Shown one piece after another: positions 48,429-57,968 of a stretch of DNA of 64,000 bases. A model generated the notes under the pieces. The model saw only the letters and a program-made list of their open reading frames with translations, searched no databases and was not told the DNA's origin. A program made the position numbers and the translations under genes. Source of the DNA: Zestomonas insulae (GTDB lineage Bacteria; Pseudomonadota; Gammaproteobacteria; Pseudomonadales; Pseudomonadaceae); contig NZ_JAFEUP010000003.1 in assembly GCF_016901015.1 (NCBI RefSeq), positions 310,001 to 374,000 of the forward strand. The letters run 5' to 3'. Position 1 is the first letter of the stretch, and each line of letters begins with the position of its first letter.

Positions 48429-49721
48429 TCAGCTTTCGCCCTTCTCGCGGGCGATGGCCCGGTAGCCGATGTCGTGGCGGTAGAAGCTGCCGTCCCAGCG
48501 GATCTGCTCGGCCAGGCGGTAGGCCTGCTGCTGGGCGTCGGCGACACTGCGGCCGATGGCGGTAGCGCACAGCACGCGGCCGCCGGCGGTGACCACCTGG
48601 CCGGCGCTGTTCAGCGCGGTGCCGGCGTGGAACACCTTGCCGTCCAGCGCAGCGGCGGCATCCAGACCGTCGATGACGTCACCCTTGGCGTAGTCGCCCG
48701 GGTAGCCGCCAGCGGCGATTACCACGCCGACGGTGGGGCGCGGGTCCCAGGTCGCTTCGACCTTGTTCAGCGCCTTGGCCAGCGCGGCCTCGACCAGCAG
48801 CACCAGTGAGGACTCCAGGCGCACCATGATCGGCTGGGTTTCCGGATCGCCGAAGCGGCAGTTGAACTCGATGACCTTCGGCGCGCCGGCCTTGTCGATC
48901 ATCAGGCCGGCATACAGGAAGCCGGTGTAGACGTTGCCTTCGGCCGCCATGCCGCGCACGGTCGGGTAAATGACTTCGTCCATCACCCGCTTATGCACGT
49001 CGGCGGTGACTACCGGGGCGGGCGAGTAGGCGCCCATACCACCGGTGTTTGGGCCGGTGTCGGCATCGCCGACGCGCTTGTGGTCCTGGCTGGTGGCCAT
49101 CGGCAGCACGTTCTCGCCGTCGACCATGACGATGAAGCTGGCTTCTTCGCCGTCAAGGAACTCCTCGATCACCACGCGCGCGCCGGCATCGCCGAAGGCG
49201 TTGCCCGACAGCATGTCGCGCACCGCGTCCTCGGCTTCGGCCAGGGTCATGGCGACGATCACGCCCTTGCCGGCGGCCAGGCCGTCAGCCTTGACCACGA
49301 TCGGTGCGCCTTTCTCGCGCAGGTAGGCCAGCGCCGGCTCGACTTCGGTGAAGTTCTGGTAGTCGGCGGTGGGGATCGCGTGGCGGGCGAGGAAGTCCTT
49401 GGTGAAGGCCTTCGAGCCTTCCAGTTGGGCGGCGGCGGCAGTGGGGCCGAAGATGTCCAGCTTGCGCGCGCGGAACAGGTCGACCACGCCCTTCACCAGC
49501 GGTGCTTCCGGACCGACGATGGTCAGTTGCACGTTCTGCTCGGCGAAGTCGGCGAGCTGCTCGATGGCCAGCACGTCGATGGCGACGTTCTCGCATTTCT
49601 CTTCGGTCGCGGTGCCGGCGTTACCCGGGGCGACGAAGACTTTCTGCACCCGCGCATCCTGGGCGACTTTCCAGGCCAGGGCGTGTTCGCGACCGCCGCT
49701 GCCGATGATCAGTACGTTCAT
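48429..49721 (-). CDS. purD: Phosphoribosylamine--glycine ligase
   Basis: A 430-residue ATP-grasp enzyme for step two of purine synthesis, making GAR from phosphoribosylamine and glycine. Landmarks are the N-terminal MNVLIIGSGGREHALAWK, APIVVKADGLAAGKGVIVA, NTGGMGAYSPAP and IEFNCRFGDPETQ. The start is the ATG at 49721. It follows purH on the same strand after 220 bp, which contain a palindromic repeat. Confidence 0.97.
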   Translation of the reverse strand: MNVLIIGSGGREHALAWKVAQDARVQKVFVAPGNAGTATEEKCENVAIDVLAIEQLADFAEQNVQLTIVGPEAPLVKGVVDLFRARKLDIFGPTAAAAQLEGSKAFTKDFLARHAIPTADYQNFTEVEPALAYLREKGAPIVVKADGLAAGKGVIVAMTLAEAEDAVRDMLSGNAFGDAGARVVIEEFLDGEEASFIVMVDGENVLPMATSQDHKRVGDADTGPNTGGMGAYSPAPVVTADVHKRVMDEVIYPTVRGMAAEGNVYTGFLYAGLMIDKAGAPKVIEFNCRFGDPETQPIMVRLESSLVLLVEAALAKALNKVEATWDPRPTVGVVIAAGGYPGDYAKGDVIDGLDAAAALDGKVFHAGTALNSAGQVVTAGGRVLCATAIGRSVADAQQQAYRLAEQIRWDGSFYRHDIGYRAIAREKGES

Positions 49722-49758
49722 GTTCTGCTCCTTGTGGAGGCGGGCCGTTGGCCCGTTT

Positions 49759-49782
49759 GGTGGGCAGCTGCGGCTGTCCACC
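49759..49782. repeat. Short palindromic repeat before purD
   Basis: GGTGGGCAG / CTGTCCACC arms followed by CTAC, a degraded relative of the 34659 repeat. Confidence 0.45.
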
Positions 49783-49941
49783 CTACGAAAATCTCGCCTT
49801 TAGCGATCCACCGGGCCGTGATGAAGCGGGTGGCTGCTAGGCGCGGATGGCTTCGATAAGCGCAGTTGCCGACTGGCAATGAGCATTAGCGAAGTCATCC
49901 GCAACAACGCAGACGCCTGCTTCAGCGCGACCGTGCCACGG

Positions 49942-51543
49942 TCAATGGCGGAAGTGGCGCATGCCGCTGAATACCATGGCGATGCCGGCTTCGTCGGCCG
50001 CAGCGATGACTTCCGCATCGCGCATCGAACCACCCGGCTGGATCACCGCGGTGATGCCATTGGCGGCGGCGTTGTCCAGGCCGTCGCGGAACGGGAAGAA
50101 CGCGTCGCTGGCCATTACCGAACCGGCCACTTGCAGACCAGCGTGCTCGGCCTTGATCGCGGCGATACGCGCCGAGTTGACGCGGCTCATCTGGCCGGCG
50201 CCGACGCCGATGGTCTGACGATTCTTGGCGTAGACGATGGCGTTGGATTTGACGAACTTGGCCACTTTCCAGGCGAAGATCAGGTCGTGGATTTCCTGCT
50301 CGGTCGGCGCCCGCTTGGTCACGACCTTGAGGTCCGCCTCGGTGATCATGCCGATGTCACGGCTCTGCACCAGCAGGCCGCCGTTGACGCGCTTGAAGTC
50401 CCAGCCCGGGGCGCGCTCGGCCGGCCACTCGCCGCATTCGAGCAGCCGCACGTTGGCCTTGGCGGCGACCACGGCACGCGCCGCTTCGCTGACTTTCGGG
50501 GCGATGATCACTTCGACGAACTGACGCTCGACGATGGCCTGGGCGGTCTCGGCGTCCAGCTCGCGGTTGAAGGCGATGATGCCGCCGAACGCCGACTCGG
50601 TGTCGGTGGCGTAGGCCAGTTCATAGGCCTGGCGGATGCCGCCGTCGGCGTCCGGAACCACCGACACGCCGCACGGGTTGGCGTGCTTGACGATCACGCA
50701 GGCCGGCTTGACGAAGCTCTTCACGCATTCCAGCGCGGCGTCGGTGTCGGCGACGTTGTTGAACGACAGTTCCTTGCCCTGCAGCTGCACGGCGGTCGAC
50801 ACGCTGGCTTCGCCGCCTTCGACATAGAACGCCGCGCTCTGGTGCGGGTTCTCGCCGTAGCGCATGTCCTGCGCCTTGATGAACTGGCTGGTGAAGGTGC
50901 GCGGGAACTGGCTGCGGCCGTCGGTGGACAGGGTCTCGGCAGCCTGGTCGATGGTGCCCAGGTAGTTGGCGATCATGCCGTCGTAGGCGGCGGTGTGTTC
51001 GAAGGCCTTGAGCGCCAGGTCGAAGCGCTGCGCGTAAGTCAGGCCGCCGGCCTTGAGGTTCTCGACGACGGCGCTGTAGTCGCCGGCATTGACCACGATG
51101 GCGACGTCCTTGTGGTTCTTCGCCGCGCTGCGGACCATGGTCGGGCCGCCGATGTCGATGTTCTCGATGGCGTCGGCCAGGTCACAACCCGGCTTGGCCA
51201 CGGTGGCGGCGAACGGGTAGAGGTTGACCGCGACCAGGTCGATCGGCTTGATGCCGTGCTGCTCCATCACCGCGCCGTCCAGCGCACGACGACCGAGAAT
51301 GCCGCCATGGATTTTCGGGTGCAGGGTCTTCACCCGGCCATCCATCATTTCCGGGAAGCCGGTGTAGTCGGCGACTTCCACCGCGGCGACGCCGTTGTCC
51401 TTGAGCAGCTTGTAGGTGCCGCCGGTGGAAAGGATCTCCACGCCGAGGGCGACGAGCTCACGGGCGAAGTCAAGGATGCCGGTCTTGTCGGAGACGCTGA
51501 TCAGGGCGCGGCGGACGGGAAGGCGGGTGGTTTGGTCGGTCAT
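49942..51543 (-). CDS. purH: Bifunctional AICAR transformylase / IMP cyclohydrolase
   Basis: 533 residues. The N-terminal third is IMP cyclohydrolase ([42 protein letters not shown]). The rest is AICAR formyltransferase ([33 protein letters not shown], and a C-terminal [12 protein letters not shown]). The last two steps to IMP. I prefer the ATG at 51543 (MTDQTTRLP), which has GGAAA upstream; an ATG four codons earlier has no ribosome-binding site. Confidence 0.96.
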   Translation of the reverse strand: MTDQTTRLPVRRALISVSDKTGILDFARELVALGVEILSTGGTYKLLKDNGVAAVEVADYTGFPEMMDGRVKTLHPKIHGGILGRRALDGAVMEQHGIKPIDLVAVNLYPFAATVAKPGCDLADAIENIDIGGPTMVRSAAKNHKDVAIVVNAGDYSAVVENLKAGGLTYAQRFDLALKAFEHTAAYDGMIANYLGTIDQAAETLSTDGRSQFPRTFTSQFIKAQDMRYGENPHQSAAFYVEGGEASVSTAVQLQGKELSFNNVADTDAALECVKSFVKPACVIVKHANPCGVSVVPDADGGIRQAYELAYATDTESAFGGIIAFNRELDAETAQAIVERQFVEVIIAPKVSEAARAVVAAKANVRLLECGEWPAERAPGWDFKRVNGGLLVQSRDIGMITEADLKVVTKRAPTEQEIHDLIFAWKVAKFVKSNAIVYAKNRQTIGVGAGQMSRVNSARIAAIKAEHAGLQVAGSVMASDAFFPFRDGLDNAAANGITAVIQPGGSMRDAEVIAAADEAGIAMVFSGMRHFRH

Positions 51544-51575
51544 CGCGGTTTCCATCTAAAGCGGGGGGATTCAGC

Positions 51576-51610
51576 GAAAAAGGGCGGCCGCTTGTCGAGG
51601 CCGCCCTTTT
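51576..51610 (-). terminator. Intrinsic terminator of dusB-fis
   Basis: Read leftward: AAAAGGGCGGCC, a 9-nt loop, then GGCCGCCCTTTTTC. It separates fis from purH. Confidence 0.86.
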
Positions 51611-51627
51611 CCGTGGGAATTCGTGGC

Positions 51628-51948
51628 TTACAGCAGATCGTACTGCTTGAGCTTCTTGCGCAGGGTGCCGCGATTCAGGCCGAGCAGCTCGGAGGCCTTG
51701 GTCTGGTTGCCCTTGACGTAGTTCATCACGGTTTCCAGCAGCGGCGCTTCCACTTCGGAAAGCACCAGGTTGTAGATGTCGGAGACATCCTGCCCATCGA
51801 GATGGGCGAAGTAGTTGCGCAGCGCCTTCTCCACACTGCCGCGCAGGGTTTGCCCTTCTTCGCTCGGCGACTTCAGATGCTGTTTCAGGTTGACGTTGTC
51901 GCTCACAGATGCAGTTCCACTCACTAATGTCTCGGTCATCGTCGTCAT
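51628..51948 (-). CDS. fis: DNA-binding protein Fis
   Basis: A 106-residue nucleoid protein. The C-terminal helix-turn-helix [20 protein letters not shown] is nearly invariant among gamma-proteobacteria. An N-terminal ~30-residue segment is longer than in E. coli, as in other Pseudomonas. The ATG overlaps the dusB stop (ATGA), so fis is translated from the dusB-fis transcript, as in enteric bacteria. Confidence 0.97.
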   Translation of the reverse strand: MTTMTETLVSGTASVSDNVNLKQHLKSPSEEGQTLRGSVEKALRNYFAHLDGQDVSDIYNLVLSEVEAPLLETVMNYVKGNQTKASELLGLNRGTLRKKLKQYDLL

Positions 51949-52943
51949 GCCGCCACCCCTTCTCCCTCGTTATGACGTTCGGCGAAAAACTGCCGCACCA
52001 TGGCGCACTGCGCGTCCTTGTGTTCAAGACGATTGAATTCGGAACGAAACTCCCGCTCCCCCGGGAGAGTCGCCAGGTACCAGCCGACATGCTTGCGTGC
52101 GATGCGCACGCCCATCACGTCGCCGTAGAACGCATGCAGCTCGGCCAGATGGCCCAGTAGAATGTGTTCCACTTCGTACAACTTGGGGCCCGGCAGTTGT
52201 TCGCCGGTCCGCAGGTAATGCTCGATTTCGCGGAAAATCCACGGCCGCCCCTGGGCGGCGCGGCCGATCAGCAGGGCATCGGCGCCGGTGGCGTCGAGCA
52301 CGGCCTTGGCCTTCTGCGGCGAGTCGATGTCGCCGTTGGCGAATACCGGAATCGACACCGCCTGCTTGATCGCGGCGATGGTGTCGTACTCGGCTTCGCC
52401 GGTGTACAGGTCGGCGCGCGTACGGCCGTGCACGGACAGCGCCTGGATGCCGGCCTGTTCGGCAATCTTCGCCACGGTCACGCCGTTCTTGTTCGCCCGG
52501 TCCCAGCCGGTGCGAATCTTCAGGGTGACCGGGACGTCGACGGCCTGCACCACGCTGCTGAGGATTTCCGCGACCAGCGCTTCGTCCTTCATCAGCGCCG
52601 AGCCGGCGGCCTTGTTGCAGACCTTCTTGGCCGGGCAGCCCATGTTTATATCGATGATCTGCGCGCCCAGCTCGACGTTGGCGCGTGCCGCGTCGGCGAG
52701 CATCTGCGCGTCGCCACCGGCGATCTGGACCGAGCGTGGCTCGGGATCGCCGCTGTGGATCAGGCGCTGGCGCGATTTGCGGGTGTGCCACAGGCTGACA
52801 TCGCTGGTGACCATCTCCGACACCACCAGGCCGGCACCGAGGCGGCGGCAGAGCTGCCGGAACGGGCTATCGGTGACCCCGGCCATGGGGGCCAGGATCA
52901 ACTGATTGGGCAATGTATAGGGGCCGATGCGTACCGCCGACAT
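51945..52943 (-). CDS. dusB: tRNA-dihydrouridine synthase B
   Basis: 332 residues, FMN-dependent. Landmarks: [15 protein letters not shown], the catalytic Cys103 in [33 protein letters not shown] and [15 protein letters not shown]. It reduces uridines in the tRNA D-loop. First gene of dusB-fis. Confidence 0.95.
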   Translation of the reverse strand: MSAVRIGPYTLPNQLILAPMAGVTDSPFRQLCRRLGAGLVVSEMVTSDVSLWHTRKSRQRLIHSGDPEPRSVQIAGGDAQMLADAARANVELGAQIIDINMGCPAKKVCNKAAGSALMKDEALVAEILSSVVQAVDVPVTLKIRTGWDRANKNGVTVAKIAEQAGIQALSVHGRTRADLYTGEAEYDTIAAIKQAVSIPVFANGDIDSPQKAKAVLDATGADALLIGRAAQGRPWIFREIEHYLRTGEQLPGPKLYEVEHILLGHLAELHAFYGDVMGVRIARKHVGWYLATLPGEREFRSEFNRLEHKDAQCAMVRQFFAERHNEGEGVAA

Positions 52944-52993
52944 GGGTCTTCCCTGCCTGTGGGGCCGGATCTTGTTTGGAAAAAAGGGTGGGC

Positions 52994-53021
52994 ATGATAC
53001 CCGCTCTCGGTGACCGGATAA
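52994..53021 (-). promoter_or_regulatory. Possible dusB-fis promoter
   Basis: Read leftward: TTATCC, 16 bp, TATCAT, followed by the GC-rich stretch GCCCACCC that resembles a stringent-type discriminator. The -35 is poor. Confidence 0.35.
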
Positions 53022-53111
53022 AGGCTGTTTTGAACAAATTCTGAACAGTTATCGGCTTATCGCGGGTGCTTTTAAATCAGCAAATCCGCGGCCTGCAGGC
53101 GAAGCGGCCGC

Positions 53112-54425
53112 TTATTCCGGGGAGTGGAAGCTGAGGCTGTAATTGACCGCCTTAGGCCCTGGATCAAGGATATCCAGCGAGATGTGGATCGGCGTCTGCG
53201 GCGGCATTTCCGTTTGTCCGGCAAGTTCGCCGGCGAGGTATTCGCTGGGCTTGAAGCGACGACTGGCGAGCAGTTGCCCGTTGAGGTCGGCGAAGCGCAT
53301 TTCCAGCAGCGGGAACGGCTGGGAGAAGGGCGCGCGGTTGTAGAGGATCGCATCGACCACCAGCGCGCCGGCGAATTCCGGGTGGCTGCGCACCACCAGG
53401 TTGCTGCTCTTGATCAGCTCGATGTCGACCTTCGACGGCAGCTTGCAGCCGAGTTCCGGGCACAGCTGCTCGAACCACGGGCGGTACTGGTCCTGCCGGG
53501 CCAGTTCGTCGAAGTGGTAGAGCACGTACTGGCCGGCCAGCGCCAGGGCGCCGAGCAAGTTGAGCAGGCCCCAGGCGATCCAGCGCCCCCAGGGTTTCTT
53601 CGGCTGCTGCCAGTCGAGCTGCAGCGGTTCGTCGCTGAGCTGCGCCAGGCTGTCTTCGCGCAGCGCGATGGTTTCGTTGCGGCGCACCAGCGGCGGTGGC
53701 AGCGCGGAGAAGCCCGGGTCGTCCGCCTGCGGCTCGTCGGCCTCCGGTTCCGCGCGTTCGGCGCTGAGGCGGAAGTCATCGTTGAGTTCGCTGTCCGCGG
53801 CGTCGCTCGCCTCGCTCGCTGCCTCGTCCTTTTCTGCTGCTTCGGAATCGGCAGCGAGGTCCAGGGTCGGCTCCTGGCGCGCCACGGCCGGCGCGGCAGG
53901 CGGTTCGGGCGCGGCGGGGGCAGGCGCCGCAGGCGGTTGCGCACTGCGTGGCTGTTCCTGGCGCAGCAGCGCCTCGGCCCAGGCTTCGTCGTGTGGGTTG
54001 GCGGGCTGCGGCTGGGCGGCGTCGAGCAGGCGTTCGGCCGGCTTCGGCGCGCGCTCCAGGGCGAGGAATTCCTGGCTGAGCTGCTGTTCCTGCTGCTCGA
54101 GGCGGGCGAGCTCTTCGTCGAGGTCGAGGCTGTCGAGGTCGAGGTCGTCGTGAATCCACAGCGTGCCGGGGTCTTTGCTCGGCGGCGTCTTGGCGGTCGG
54201 CGTCGGCGCCGCGGCGCTCGGTTTGGTCGGTTCGACCGCCGGCTTGGCCGGTGCCGGCGGCGCGGTGAACGCGCCGGGCTGGTCGATCAGCAGCTGTTGC
54301 CCGGCGTTGAACACCTGCATGCAGGCGCCGCACCGCACGGCGCCGCGAGCCGCCCCCAGCTGTGCGCGGCTGACGCGAAAGCTGGTGCTGCAGTGCGGGC
54401 ATCGGGTGACGAAGCTGTCGATCAT
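53112..54425 (-). CDS. Zinc-ribbon / DUF3426 membrane protein
   Basis: 437 residues. An N-terminal MJ0042-type zinc ribbon (Cys9, Cys12, Cys32, Cys35) is followed by a long Pro/Ala/Glu-rich linker (~50-275), a single membrane helix (WIAWGLLNLLGALALAGQYVLYHF) and a C-terminal DUF3426 domain predicted to be outside (CPELGCKLPSKVDIELI, then beta-rich). Function is unknown. It regularly lies next to prmA and dusB in Pseudomonas. Encoded between them on the same strand. Confidence 0.87.
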   Translation of the reverse strand: MIDSFVTRCPHCSTSFRVSRAQLGAARGAVRCGACMQVFNAGQQLLIDQPGAFTAPPAPAKPAVEPTKPSAAAPTPTAKTPPSKDPGTLWIHDDLDLDSLDLDEELARLEQQEQQLSQEFLALERAPKPAERLLDAAQPQPANPHDEAWAEALLRQEQPRSAQPPAAPAPAAPEPPAAPAVARQEPTLDLAADSEAAEKDEAASEASDAADSELNDDFRLSAERAEPEADEPQADDPGFSALPPPLVRRNETIALREDSLAQLSDEPLQLDWQQPKKPWGRWIAWGLLNLLGALALAGQYVLYHFDELARQDQYRPWFEQLCPELGCKLPSKVDIELIKSSNLVVRSHPEFAGALVVDAILYNRAPFSQPFPLLEMRFADLNGQLLASRRFKPSEYLAGELAGQTEMPPQTPIHISLDILDPGPKAVNYSLSFHSPE

Positions 54426-54485
54426 GCGGTGATCCGGGTGAAAAAGAACGGCGGCTAGTCTAACGCAAGGCTGCCGGCCGGGGCA

Positions 54486-55364
54486 TCAGTGGCGACGGCC
54501 GCTGATGCGCACCCAGCCGTCCTTGCTGGCAGTCGGGTCGAGGTCGAAGGCGTCCTGGTAGGCGGCGCGCACTTCGTCGGCTTGTTCGGCGAGGATGCCG
54601 GACAGCGCCAGATGGCCGCCCGGCTTGACCAGTGCGGTGATCTGCGGCGCCAGCTGGACCAGCGGCCCGGCGAGGATGTTGGCGACCACCACGTCGGCCG
54701 GCGCCTGCGGCAGCTCGGCCGGCAGGTAGACCGGGAAACGCTCGGCGGCGATGCCGTTGCGGCTGGCGTTGTCGCGCGAGGCCTCCAGTGCCTGCGGGTC
54801 GATGTCGGTACCGACCGCCCGCGGCGCGCCGAGCAGCAGCGCGGCGATGGCGAGGATGCCCGAGCCGCAGCCGAAATCGAGCACGCTGCAGTTCTGCAGT
54901 GGCTGGCCGTCGAGCCACTCCAGGCACAGTGCGGTGGTCGGGTGGGTGCCGGTGCCGAACGCCAGGCCGGGGTCGAGCAGCAGGTTGACCGCGTCGGGCT
55001 CCGGCGCGGCGTGCCAGCTCGGCACGATCCACAGGCGGCGGCCGAAACGCATCGGCTGGAAGTTGTCCATCCAGCTGCGCTCCCAGTCCTGGTCCTCGAT
55101 GCGCTCGATCTGGTGGGTCGGCAGGGTGCCGCCGGTCAGCAGTTCGAGGTGGGCGACCAGGTTGTCGGGGTCGGTATCGGCCTCGAACAGGGCGAGCAGG
55201 TGGGTGTGGGTCCATAGCGGGGTGGTGCCGAGGTCCGGTTCGAAGATCGGCTGGTCCTCGGCGTCCATGAAGGTCACCGACACGGCGCCGACGTCGAGCA
55301 GGGCATCTTCGTAGGTTTCCGCCTGCTCCGGGCTGATGGCGAGACGAACTTGTAACCAGGGCAT
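54486..55364 (-). CDS. prmA: Ribosomal protein L11 methyltransferase
   Basis: 292 residues. A small N-terminal L11-binding domain ([22 protein letters not shown]) precedes a class I SAM methyltransferase with [19 protein letters not shown] and the acceptor motif [26 protein letters not shown] is the family-specific substrate loop. It trimethylates L11. The gene is 60 bp upstream of the DUF3426 gene. Confidence 0.95.
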   Translation of the reverse strand: MPWLQVRLAISPEQAETYEDALLDVGAVSVTFMDAEDQPIFEPDLGTTPLWTHTHLLALFEADTDPDNLVAHLELLTGGTLPTHQIERIEDQDWERSWMDNFQPMRFGRRLWIVPSWHAAPEPDAVNLLLDPGLAFGTGTHPTTALCLEWLDGQPLQNCSVLDFGCGSGILAIAALLLGAPRAVGTDIDPQALEASRDNASRNGIAAERFPVYLPAELPQAPADVVVANILAGPLVQLAPQITALVKPGGHLALSGILAEQADEVRAAYQDAFDLDPTASKDGWVRISGRRH

Positions 55365-55463
55365 GGCGAACCTCGTGAAAGCGGTACGGCCGTGGGCGGC
55401 CGGAAGGCGGGCAAGCTTACTGCAGCGTCGCCGGGGCGGCTACCGGTGCGCCGCCCGGAAAGC

Positions 55464-55491
55464 ACACGGGCCGCCCGAAGGCAGCCCGTGT
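55464..55491 (-). terminator. Hairpin after accC
   Basis: Stem ACACGGGCTGCC / GGCGGCCCGTGT (one mismatch) with loop TTCG read leftward, 17 bp after the accC stop, followed by GCTTTCC. The short T run makes termination likely but not certain. Confidence 0.55.
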
Positions 55492-55508
55492 GGCGAAGCG
55501 GCAGGGAC

Positions 55509-56861
55509 TCAGTGCTTGTCCATGCCGAGCTTCTTCTCCAGGTAGTGGATGTTCACACCACCCTTGGCAAAGCCCTTGTCGCGGGTCAGGTCGCGGTGCA
55601 GCGGGATGTTGGTCTTGATCCCGTCGACCACGATCTCGTCGAGGGCGTTGCGCATGCGCGCCATCGCCTCGTCGCGGCTTGCGCCGTAGGTGATCAGCTT
55701 GCCGATCAGCGAGTCGTAGTTCGGCGGCACCGAGTAGCCGCTGTACAGGTGCGAGTCGACACGCACACCATTGCCGCCCGGAGCATGGAAGTGCTTGACC
55801 TTGCCGGGGCAGGGCATGAAGTTGTCCGGGTCCTCGGCGTTGATCCGGCACTCCAGGGCGTGACCGCGGATCACCACATCGCTCTGCTTGAACGACAGCT
55901 TGTTGCCAGCGGCGATGCTGAGCATCTCCTTGACGATGTCGATGCCAGTAACCATCTCGGTGACCGGGTGTTCGACCTGCACGCGGGTGTTCATCTCGAT
56001 GAAGTAGAAGCGGCCGTCTTCATAGAGGAACTCGAAGGTACCGGCACCGCGGTAGCCGATCTCGATGCAGGCGTCGACGCAGCGTTGCAGCACTTCGGCG
56101 CGCGCCTTCTCGTCGATGTACGGCGCCGGGGCTTCTTCGAGGACCTTCTGGTGGCGGCGCTGCAGCGAGCAGTCGCGGTCACCGAGGTGCACGGCGTTGC
56201 CCTGGCCGTCGGACAGCACCTGGACTTCCACGTGACGCGGATTGCCGAGGAACTTCTCCAGGTAGACCATCGGGTTGCCGAACGCTGCACCGGCTTCGGT
56301 GCGGGTCAGCTTGGCCGACTTGATCAGGTCTTCTTCCTTGTGCACCACGCGCATGCCGCGACCACCACCGCCACCGGCGGCCTTGATGATCACCGGATAA
56401 CCGACCTCGCGGGCGATCTTCAGTGCGGTTTCTTCGTCTTCCGGCAGCGGGCCTTCGGAACCTGGCACGACCGGAACGCCGGACTTGATCATGGCGTTCT
56501 TGGCGGAGACCTTGTCGCCCATCAGGCGGATGGTGTCAGCTTTCGGACCGATGAAGGCGAATCCGGAGTTTTCCACACGCTCGGCAAAGTCGGCGTTCTC
56601 GGCGAGGAAGCCGTAGCCCGGGTGGATCGCCGTGGCGCCGGTGACTTCCGCCGCGGCAATGATTGCCGGGACGTGCAGGTAGGATTGCGCGCCCGGTGCC
56701 GGGCCGATGCACACGGTCTCGTCAGCCAGGCCGAGGTGCATGAGTTCGCGATCGGCCGTGGAGTACACCGCCACGGTCTTGATACCCATTTCCTTGCAGG
56801 CGCGCAGGATGCGCAGGGCAATTTCGCCGCGGTTGGCGATCAGGACTTTTTCCAGCTGCAT
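55509..56861 (-). CDS. accC: Acetyl-CoA carboxylase, biotin carboxylase subunit
   Basis: A 450-residue ATP-grasp enzyme that carboxylates biotin on AccB. Landmarks: [15 protein letters not shown], the glycine-rich [46 protein letters not shown] and the active-site [19 protein letters not shown]. The start is [12 protein letters not shown], 17 bp after accB; an upstream in-frame ATG is unlikely because it lies in the spacer. Confidence 0.97.
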   Translation of the reverse strand: MQLEKVLIANRGEIALRILRACKEMGIKTVAVYSTADRELMHLGLADETVCIGPAPGAQSYLHVPAIIAAAEVTGATAIHPGYGFLAENADFAERVENSGFAFIGPKADTIRLMGDKVSAKNAMIKSGVPVVPGSEGPLPEDEETALKIAREVGYPVIIKAAGGGGGRGMRVVHKEEDLIKSAKLTRTEAGAAFGNPMVYLEKFLGNPRHVEVQVLSDGQGNAVHLGDRDCSLQRRHQKVLEEAPAPYIDEKARAEVLQRCVDACIEIGYRGAGTFEFLYEDGRFYFIEMNTRVQVEHPVTEMVTGIDIVKEMLSIAAGNKLSFKQSDVVIRGHALECRINAEDPDNFMPCPGKVKHFHAPGGNGVRVDSHLYSGYSVPPNYDSLIGKLITYGASRDEAMARMRNALDEIVVDGIKTNIPLHRDLTRDKGFAKGGVNIHYLEKKLGMDKH

Positions 56862-56878
56862 CGCAGGCTCCCCGCGCA

Positions 56879-57334
56879 TCAAACGATGGTGAACAGGGGC
56901 TGGTCGTATTCCACCGGCTGACCGTTTTCCACCAGGATGGATTCGATCACGCCGCTGGTTTCCGCCTCGATGTGGTTCATCATCTTCATGGCTTCGACGA
57001 TGCAGAGGATGTCGCCTTTCTTCACGCTCTGGCCAACTTCCGCGAAGTTCGCCGAGGTCGGCGATGCCGCGCGGTAGAAGGTGCCGACCATCGGCGAGCG
57101 GACCACGGTGCCGTTCAGCTTGGCGGCGGCCGGGGCGCTGGCTTCAGCGACCGGAGCGGCGGCAACCGGCGCGGCGACTGGCGCCGGGGCAGCGGCGTAC
57201 ACCGGTTGCGGTGCGGCGACGGCCTTGCCGTGGCGGCTGATGCGCACGGATTCTTCGCCTTCGCGGATTTCCAGCTCGTCGATACCGGATTCTTCCAGCA
57301 GTTCGATCAGTTTTTTGACTTTACGAATATCCAT
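56879..57334 (-). CDS. accB: Biotin carboxyl carrier protein of acetyl-CoA carboxylase
   Basis: 151 residues: an N-terminal helical segment ([20 protein letters not shown]), an Ala/Pro linker (~38-72) and a C-terminal biotinyl domain with the biotin attachment Lys117 in EAMKM and the thumb-containing [13 protein letters not shown]. Part of aroQ-accB-accC on one strand. Confidence 0.97.
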   Translation of the reverse strand: MDIRKVKKLIELLEESGIDELEIREGEESVRISRHGKAVAAPQPVYAAAPAPVAAPVAAAPVAEASAPAAAKLNGTVVRSPMVGTFYRAASPTSANFAEVGQSVKKGDILCIVEAMKMMNHIEAETSGVIESILVENGQPVEYDQPLFTIV

Positions 57335-57382
57335 TAAGCATCAACTCCCAAGGTCGGTAAGGGCGTTCGGGCCGTCGCCGGG

Positions 57383-57826
57383 TCACGCGGCGGCCAGTTG
57401 TTCCAGGGCAGCCTCCAGAGCCAGTCGATAACCGCTGGCGCCAAGGCCGCAGATCACTCCCACCGCAACGTCGGAGAAGTAGGAGTGATGGCGGAAAGGT
57501 TCGCGTTTGTGCACGTTGGAGAGGTGCACTTCGATGAATGGGATGCTCACTGCCAGCAATGCGTCACGTAATGCGACGCTGGTATGTGTGAAAGCGGCCG
57601 GATTGATCAGGATAAAGTCGACACTTTCGTTCCTGGCGGCGTGAATGCGCTCGATCAGCACATGCTCGGCGTTGCTCTGCAGGTAGCTCAGCTGATGGCC
57701 GGCGGCCTGCGCGCGGCGCTGCAGGTCCTGGTTGATGGCTTCGAGGGTGACCGCGCCGTAGACGCCTGGCTCGCGGGTGCCGAGCAGGTTGAGGTTGGGT
57801 CCGTGAAGAACCAGCAGATTGGCCAT
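57383..57826 (-). CDS. aroQ: Type II 3-dehydroquinate dehydratase
   Basis: 147 residues, dodecameric type II enzyme of the shikimate pathway. [17 protein letters not shown] carries the catalytic loop Arg and Tyr; [16 protein letters not shown] and [17 protein letters not shown] form the rest of the site. The start is [11 protein letters not shown] at 57826. It leads the accB-accC operon, an arrangement common in gamma-proteobacteria. Confidence 0.96.
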   Translation of the reverse strand: MANLLVLHGPNLNLLGTREPGVYGAVTLEAINQDLQRRAQAAGHQLSYLQSNAEHVLIERIHAARNESVDFILINPAAFTHTSVALRDALLAVSIPFIEVHLSNVHKREPFRHHSYFSDVAVGVICGLGASGYRLALEAALEQLAAA

Positions 57827-57931
57827 GGATCTGTCCTGCATGAAGGAATGGGGCGGACTATGCCGGACGCCGCGGCGGGCTGTCCAGTTTCAAGGAGTAG
57901 CCCGCATGATGGCGATTTTTCGTTGCAGAAC

Positions 57932-57951
57932 GACGAAATGGATGTTTCGTC
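57932..57951. other. Inverted repeat between dsbD and aroQ
   Basis: GACGAAA-TGGATG-TTTCGTC, perfect 7-bp arms, 17 bp after the dsbD stop. No T run follows, so it is either a weak terminator or an operator of the aroQ-acc operon. Confidence 0.4.
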
Positions 57952-57968
57952 TGAAAGTGACTGGATCG